64,000 bases of DNA, taken from contig NZ_JACIDW010000001.1 in NCBI RefSeq assembly GCF_014196505.1, forward strand, positions 558,001 to 622,000, given 5' to 3'. This DNA comes from Rhizobium metallidurans (GTDB taxonomy: Bacteria > Pseudomonadota > Alphaproteobacteria > Rhizobiales > Rhizobiaceae). Position numbers and translations under genes: made by a program. Shown here piece after piece: positions 59,935-64,000 of this stretch; positions within the stretch are counted from its first letter, which is position 1, and each line of letters begins with the position of its first letter. The notes beneath the pieces are model-generated. The model did not search any database, was not told the origin of the DNA, and saw nothing but the letters and a program-made list of their open reading frames with translations.

Positions 59935-61125
59935 TCATTCCGTTTGTCGGTGCAGATGATCGAGCGATATCGCGTCAATGCTCGTCACACCCAGCAACGC
60001 CATATTTCGATGCAGCTCCGATCGGACGATTTCTGCAGCTTTCATGGCTCCCGGCATGCCGGCGATTGCCGCCGCGTAAAGAAAAGGGCGGCCGATGAAA
60101 ACGAAATGCGCGCCAAGCGCGAGCGCTTTCATCACATCCGTGCCGCGCCGGAAACCACCATCGATCATGACGGGTGCGGCGCCGTTCACGCGATCCACCA
60201 CCGTCGGCAAGACCTGCAATGGGGACGCGGTTCCATCAAGCTGACGACCACCATGATTGGACAGGATGACGCCGTTTGCGCCGATCTCAATGGCGTGAAC
60301 GGCGTCATCCGGATGCATGATGCCTTTCACCACGAGATTTCCGTTCCAGCGTTTGCGTATTCGCTCGAGATGCAACCAGTTCAGGTGATCTTTTTTGCCG
60401 AAATCCCGCATCACATTCGACGCGATGATCGGCGCTCCGCGGGTAGCAAAAGAGTTCTCGAAATGGGGAATGCCGTGATTGAGGATCGTGCGCAAAAATG
60501 TTCCGGCAGTCCAGCGCGGATGTGAAATGCCTTGCCAGACCAGACGCAGGCTCGGACGCAACGGCGTCGAAAACCCGGCGCGGATATTGTTTTCCCTGTT
60601 GGCGAGTGCGGCGGTATCGACGGTCAGTACGAGGGTCTTGAACCCGGCAGCCGCGACGCGGTCCACGAGTGCGTCGATGCGCTCCGGCTCACCTGGCAGG
60701 TAGGCCTGAAACCACGCGCCGGGAGCGGCATTGGCCACGTCCTCCATACGGATCAGCGAGGAGCCGCTCATGATCATCGGAATGCGGCTCTCAGCGGCAG
60801 CCCGCGCCAGCATGATGTCGCCACGGTAGGCCATCAACGCGCTGATCCCCATGGGCGCTATTCCAAATGGGGCGGCGAAGGTTTGCCCCATCAGCGTGGT
60901 CGCGGTGCTGCGACCGGAAACGTCTTGCAGGACGCGTGGCTGAAACGCATATGCGCCGAAAGCCTTGCGGTTGTTGTCCAGTGAGGCGTTGGTCTCGCTG
61001 GCGCCGGCAATGTAACCGAATAGCGGTTTCGGCAGGTGGCGACGCGCGGCGGTCTCGAAATCGTCAAGGCAGAGGATTTTGGAGAGGCGATGTCTCGTGT
61101 GTCGGGAAATGAGCGTGTCCATCAC
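59935..61125 (-). CDS. FMN-dependent alpha-hydroxy-acid oxidase/dehydrogenase (LldD-like)
   Basis: A 396-residue TIM-barrel flavoenzyme of the L-lactate dehydrogenase/glycolate oxidase family. It has the FGYIAGASETNASLDNN segment, LTVDTAALANRENN, the active-site His in ILSNHGGRQLDG, and the FMN phosphate-binding IDGGFRRGTDVMKALALGA. It oxidises a 2-hydroxy acid to a 2-keto acid. It is 95 bases downstream of tctA on the same strand, so it may be co-transcribed with the Tct transporter. Start ATG 61125 or the next Met at 61122. Confidence 0.92.
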   Translation of the reverse strand: MMDTLISRHTRHRLSKILCLDDFETAARRHLPKPLFGYIAGASETNASLDNNRKAFGAYAFQPRVLQDVSGRSTATTLMGQTFAAPFGIAPMGISALMAYRGDIMLARAAAESRIPMIMSGSSLIRMEDVANAAPGAWFQAYLPGEPERIDALVDRVAAAGFKTLVLTVDTAALANRENNIRAGFSTPLRPSLRLVWQGISHPRWTAGTFLRTILNHGIPHFENSFATRGAPIIASNVMRDFGKKDHLNWLHLERIRKRWNGNLVVKGIMHPDDAVHAIEIGANGVILSNHGGRQLDGTASPLQVLPTVVDRVNGAAPVMIDGGFRRGTDVMKALALGAHFVFIGRPFLYAAAIAGMPGAMKAAEIVRSELHRNMALLGVTSIDAISLDHLHRQTE

Positions 61126-61163
61126 GGTGCGGCTCTCGGCGGGTCATTGGAAGGTCGGTAGCC

Positions 61164-61200
61164 GTCGATGCGGGCCGGAGCTCGTCCGGCCCGCATCGAC
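61164..61200 (-). promoter_or_regulatory. Strong hairpin downstream of tctA
   Basis: GTCGATGCGGGCCGGA (61164-61179) and TCCGGCCCGCATCGAC (61185-61200) form a 16-bp perfect stem with a 5-base loop in the tctA-oxidase gap. With no T-run it could be a partial terminator or mRNA-stabilising element. Confidence 0.6.
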
Positions 61201-61220
61201 ATGTTCACCAAAAGGTGGCG

Positions 61221-62729
61221 TCAGTCCTCGCTTGCCTCGAAGGCCTCCTTGCGTCCCCTGCGGATCGCCGGGAGGATCAGGGTCAGCAGCATGCCGGCCG
61301 TGATCAGCAGCAGGGCCGCACTGATCGGGCGCTGCACGAAGACCATCGGATCGCCCTGTGAAAGCAGCAGTGCTCTCCGCAGATTGGTCTCGAGCAACGG
61401 GCCCAGTACGAAGCCGAGCAGAAGTGGTCCCGCCTCGCATTTCGCCTTGCGCAACACATAGCCCAGCACGCCGAAGAGGATGACGAGCGCCACGTCGAAA
61501 CCGCGGTTGTTGATGCTGTAGACACCAATGCAGCAGAACAGCAGGATGGCGGGATAGAGCAGGCGATAGGGCACCTTCAACAAGCGAACCCAGATGCCGA
61601 TCAGCGGCAGGTTGATGATCAGCAGCATGGCGTTTCCGATCCACATCGAGGCCACCAGCCCCCAGAACAGTTCGGGCTGATTCTGGATGACCGAAGGACC
61701 GGGGGTGATGCCGTGGATCGTCATGGCGCCGAGCATCATCGCCATGATGGAGTTCGAGGGGATGCCGAGCGTCAGGAGCGGAATGAAGGACGACTGCGCG
61801 CCGGCATTGTTCGCCGATTCCGGCCCCGCGACGCCCGCGATTGCGCCATGGCCGAATTTTTCCGGTGTCTTCGAGATCTTCTTCTCGACGGAATAGGCGC
61901 TGAAGGCGCTGAGTGTGGCGCCGCCACCCGGCAGCACGCCGAGGATCGTGCCGACCGCGGTGCCGCGAAGCACGGCGGGCCAGCTTTCCTTGAACTCCTG
62001 CTTGGTCGGCCAGAGGCGGCCGATCGTGCTCTGCAGAATGCCGCGGGCTTCCTTGAATTCGAGGTTGCTGGCGATCTCGGCGACACCGAACAGACCAACG
62101 GCGATGACCACGAAGTCGATGCCGTCGTAAAGCTCGGTGGAGCCGAATGTCAGTCGCGTCGAGCCGCTGTTGACGTCGATGCCGACCATGCCGAGAACGA
62201 GGCCAAGGCAGACCATGCCGATAGCCTTGACGACCGAGCCATGGGCAAGAATCGTCGCGGCGAGAAGGCCGAAGATACAGAGCGCCACATATTCCGCAGG
62301 CCCGAAGGAGAGCGCGAATGACGACAAAGTCGGACCTGCGACAGCCAGGCCGATCGTTGCAACGGTGCCTGCGAAAAATGAGCCGAGCGCGGCGATCGCA
62401 AGTGCCGCGCCCGCGCGGCCCTTTCGCGCCATCTGATAACCGTCAATCGCGGTGACCACGGCCGAGGCTTCGCCGGGCAGGTTGACCAGGATCGCCGTCG
62501 TCGATCCTCCATACTGCGCGCCGTAGAAGATGCCCGCGAGCATGATCAAGGCGCCGAGCGGCGGCAAGAAAAAGGTAACGGGCAGCAGGATCGCCACCGT
62601 CGCCGTAGGGCCAATGCCCGGGAGTACGCCGATCAGGGTTCCAAGCAGCGCCCCGATGAAGCAGAACAGCAGGTTGGTCGGTGTGAATGCTTCGGCAAAG
62701 CCCAGCATGAGGACATCGATAAATGCCAT
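61221..62729 (-). CDS. tctA: Tripartite tricarboxylate transporter large permease TctA
   Basis: A 502-residue membrane protein with about 11-12 helices and the TctA signatures GTLIGVLPGIGPTATVAILLP (first loop) and GGSTTAILVNLPGEASAVVTAIDGYQMA region, with a second GVLPGGGATLSAF repeat at mid-protein. It forms the channel of a TTT secondary transporter driven by the cation gradient, together with TctB and TctC encoded just upstream on the minus strand. Confidence 0.95.
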   Translation of the reverse strand: MAFIDVLMLGFAEAFTPTNLLFCFIGALLGTLIGVLPGIGPTATVAILLPVTFFLPPLGALIMLAGIFYGAQYGGSTTAILVNLPGEASAVVTAIDGYQMARKGRAGAALAIAALGSFFAGTVATIGLAVAGPTLSSFALSFGPAEYVALCIFGLLAATILAHGSVVKAIGMVCLGLVLGMVGIDVNSGSTRLTFGSTELYDGIDFVVIAVGLFGVAEIASNLEFKEARGILQSTIGRLWPTKQEFKESWPAVLRGTAVGTILGVLPGGGATLSAFSAYSVEKKISKTPEKFGHGAIAGVAGPESANNAGAQSSFIPLLTLGIPSNSIMAMMLGAMTIHGITPGPSVIQNQPELFWGLVASMWIGNAMLLIINLPLIGIWVRLLKVPYRLLYPAILLFCCIGVYSINNRGFDVALVILFGVLGYVLRKAKCEAGPLLLGFVLGPLLETNLRRALLLSQGDPMVFVQRPISAALLLITAGMLLTLILPAIRRGRKEAFEASED

Positions 62730-62750
62730 GGGAGTTCCTTCCGGTCTCGA

Positions 62751-63212
62751 TCAGAACGGCAGAATCGGCATCTGAACGCCGAGGCCGTAGATGAAGACGA
62801 GCGCACCAAAGACAGTCAGTAGCAGCGTGGAAATCGCGATCTCACGCCAGCGTGATTCCTGATCCGCCAGGCTGCCGATCACGAGAAGCCAGATCGTCGA
62901 AACGACAAAGCCGAGCGTCTCCGCCATGAATGCGAAGCCCGCGATGGCAATGACGAGAATGATCAGCGGCTTGATGTTTGATTCGCCGATGGGCTCATAG
63001 GCCTTGGAAAAGGCCTTGATGAGAACGTAGGCACCGATGGCGATGAGCATGCCGCAGATGACGTCGGGCAGGAATCCCGGTCCCATCATCGCCGCCGAGC
63101 CGAAGCGTAGGTCGCGCCCGGCCCAAAGGCCCAGCGCTCCCAGTCCGATCATCAATGCCCCTGCCAGAATATCGGGAAGATCCCGTTTCGTGATGGAGGC
63201 GCCGGTCATCAT
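62751..63212 (-). CDS. tctB: Tripartite tricarboxylate transporter small permease TctB
   Basis: A 153-residue, four-helix TctB-family subunit. It begins MMTGASITKRDLPDILAGALMIGLGALGL; the FGSAAMMGPGFLPDVICGMLIAIGAYVL region is the family core. Its start overlaps the tctC stop by four bases and it lies 21 bases before tctA, the canonical tctCBA order. Confidence 0.92.
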   Translation of the reverse strand: MMTGASITKRDLPDILAGALMIGLGALGLWAGRDLRFGSAAMMGPGFLPDVICGMLIAIGAYVLIKAFSKAYEPIGESNIKPLIILVIAIAGFAFMAETLGFVVSTIWLLVIGSLADQESRWREIAISTLLLTVFGALVFIYGLGVQMPILPF

Positions 63213-64000
63213 TGCACCCAGGGCGTTTCGTTCCAGATTTTCTGGAACCGGGCCAGGCGGTCAGGCATCTCTTTTTCCCAATCCGGGCCGGACAGATAGG
63301 CGAGCGGCAGGGCAAGCTGCTTTGCCTGCTTCTGGAAGTCCGGATTGTCGAGAACCTTCTTCATGGCATCCGAGAATTTCTGGGTAATGTCATCAGGCAA
63401 GTCGCGTGGTGCGGCGATGCCGCGCTCGGATGTCATCTGGACATCGAAGCCCTGTTCCTTGGCCGTCGGGACGTCGGGCAACTGCGGCGAGCGCTCGGTA
63501 CCAAAATGCGCGATCATCCGTAGCCCCGACGTATCGTTGCCTGCGAATTCGCTGATGTTCAGGCCGCCGCCGGAGACCTGCGAGCCGAGGATCGCCGTGC
63601 GGGTTTCGCCGGCACCGCTGAATGGAATGTGGGTAAAGCTCGTGCCCGTGGCCGAGCCAAGCAGGATGATGGCGAGATGGTCGTCGGTACCAATGCCGGA
63701 GGAGCCGTAGGAAACCGAACCGGGCTTGGCCTTCGAAGCCTCGACGAAATCCTTGAGCGTCTTGATCTCGGAGGCGGCCGGAACGACGATGGCTGTCGGG
63801 TCGTCGACGATGCGTACGATCGGCTTTATCGACTTGGGATCATAACCCAGCTTGCGCTGCACCTGCATCGACAGATAGCCGGGCGTGTTGATGTAGGAGA
63901 ATGTGTAGCCGTCCGGCTTGGCCTTGGCGAGCGCCGTATAGGCGATCTCACCGGAAGCACCCGGACGGTTTTCGATGACGATATCGGCGCCGAGTTCCTT
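63209..64000 (-). CDS. tctC: Tripartite tricarboxylate transporter binding protein TctC (5' end outside window)
   Basis: The frame is open through base 64000, so the N-terminus and signal peptide lie outside; 263 residues are visible. The visible part has Bug/TctC-family features: VIENRPGASGEIAYTALAKAKPDGYT near its start, IVPAASEIKTLKDFVEASKAKPGSVSYGSSGIGTDDH in the middle (given as the region near 63680-63790), and PDVPTAKEQGFDV. It is the periplasmic binder of the tctCBA system; the ligand is probably a carboxylate related to those handled by the neighbouring enzymes. Confidence 0.93.
   Translation of the reverse strand, partial: KELGADIVIENRPGASGEIAYTALAKAKPDGYTFSYINTPGYLSMQVQRKLGYDPKSIKPIVRIVDDPTAIVVPAASEIKTLKDFVEASKAKPGSVSYGSSGIGTDDHLAIILLGSATGTSFTHIPFSGAGETRTAILGSQVSGGGLNISEFAGNDTSGLRMIAHFGTERSPQLPDVPTAKEQGFDVQMTSERGIAAPRDLPDDITQKFSDAMKKVLDNPDFQKQAKQLALPLAYLSGPDWEKEMPDRLARFQKIWNETPWVQ

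Noticed and set aside
1..64000. CRISPR array, intact insertion sequence, tRNA or rRNA gene
   Set aside because: No regularly spaced repeats, transposase genes with terminal repeats, or cloverleaf/rRNA-like sequence were recognised by eye.

Overview
The window is GC-rich and carries a complete repABC replication/partition module with its antisense RNA and two parS-like palindromes. That module is diagnostic of large secondary replicons (megaplasmids, chromids, second chromosomes) of Hyphomicrobiales (Rhizobiales: Rhizobium, Ensifer, Agrobacterium, Mesorhizobium, Brucella/Ochrobactrum and relatives). Gene content fits: PhaAB-type fused Na+(K+)/H+ antiporter, many ABC sugar/phosphodiester importers, LysR/LacI/ROK regulators and methylmalonyl-CoA mutase. 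No rRNA, tRNA, CRISPR array or intact insertion sequence was seen. I cannot name the species.

Layout: 1-3652, prkA (3' part)-yeaH-spoVR stress operon. 3677-7851, repC, repB and repA on the minus strand with ctRNA, parS sites and terminator. 8068-9186, a tyrosine recombinase that has lost its catalytic C-terminus. 9499-11652, methylmalonyl-CoA mutase. 11775-15773, a six-PAS hybrid histidine kinase with two receivers. 15814-16044, a relic of a siderophore-interacting protein. 16264-21945, a four-gene operon coding for a CDF-metal-transporter/SPFH fusion, HflC, HflK and a membrane-anchored parvulin/SurA-like isomerase; this is the most unusual system in the window. 22146-28925, a UgpB/A/E/C-like importer with a calcineurin-type phosphodiesterase and a HAD phosphatase, next to a LysR gene. 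29056-30948, CorA with a Shine-Dalgarno-masking hairpin, then MntP behind a yybP-ykoY manganese riboswitch. 31273-36200, a sugar ABC importer with an esterase and a divergent LacI regulator with twin operators. 36373-36568, a nitrilase broken at a rearrangement junction. 36579-39332, a two-component system flanked by two PepSY proteins. 39541-45925, an Xre regulator and the Pha/Mrp antiporter. 46197-54371, a second Ugp-like importer with two GDPD enzymes, an inositol-monophosphatase-family enzyme and a ROK regulator. 54655-55116, a secreted cupin. 55797-64000, a carboxylate-catabolism region: LysR, CitMHS symporter, dehydrogenase, RraA-type aldolase, FMN hydroxy-acid oxidase and TctCBA.

How they fit together: two paralogous phosphodiester importers are each paired with a different, non-homologous phosphodiesterase-plus-phosphatase set, so the replicon probably scavenges phosphorus and carbon from phospholipid head-groups. 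The carboxylate cluster has two unrelated transporters feeding one short enzyme set. Metal and proteostasis functions (CorA, MntP, CDF-SPFH operon, PrkA operon, Pha antiporter) suggest an envelope/ion-stress theme. Signs of decay and rearrangement (integrase, siderophore-interacting-protein relic, nitrilase stub) sit at the borders between modules. All functions are inferred from sequence reading; no database search was run.
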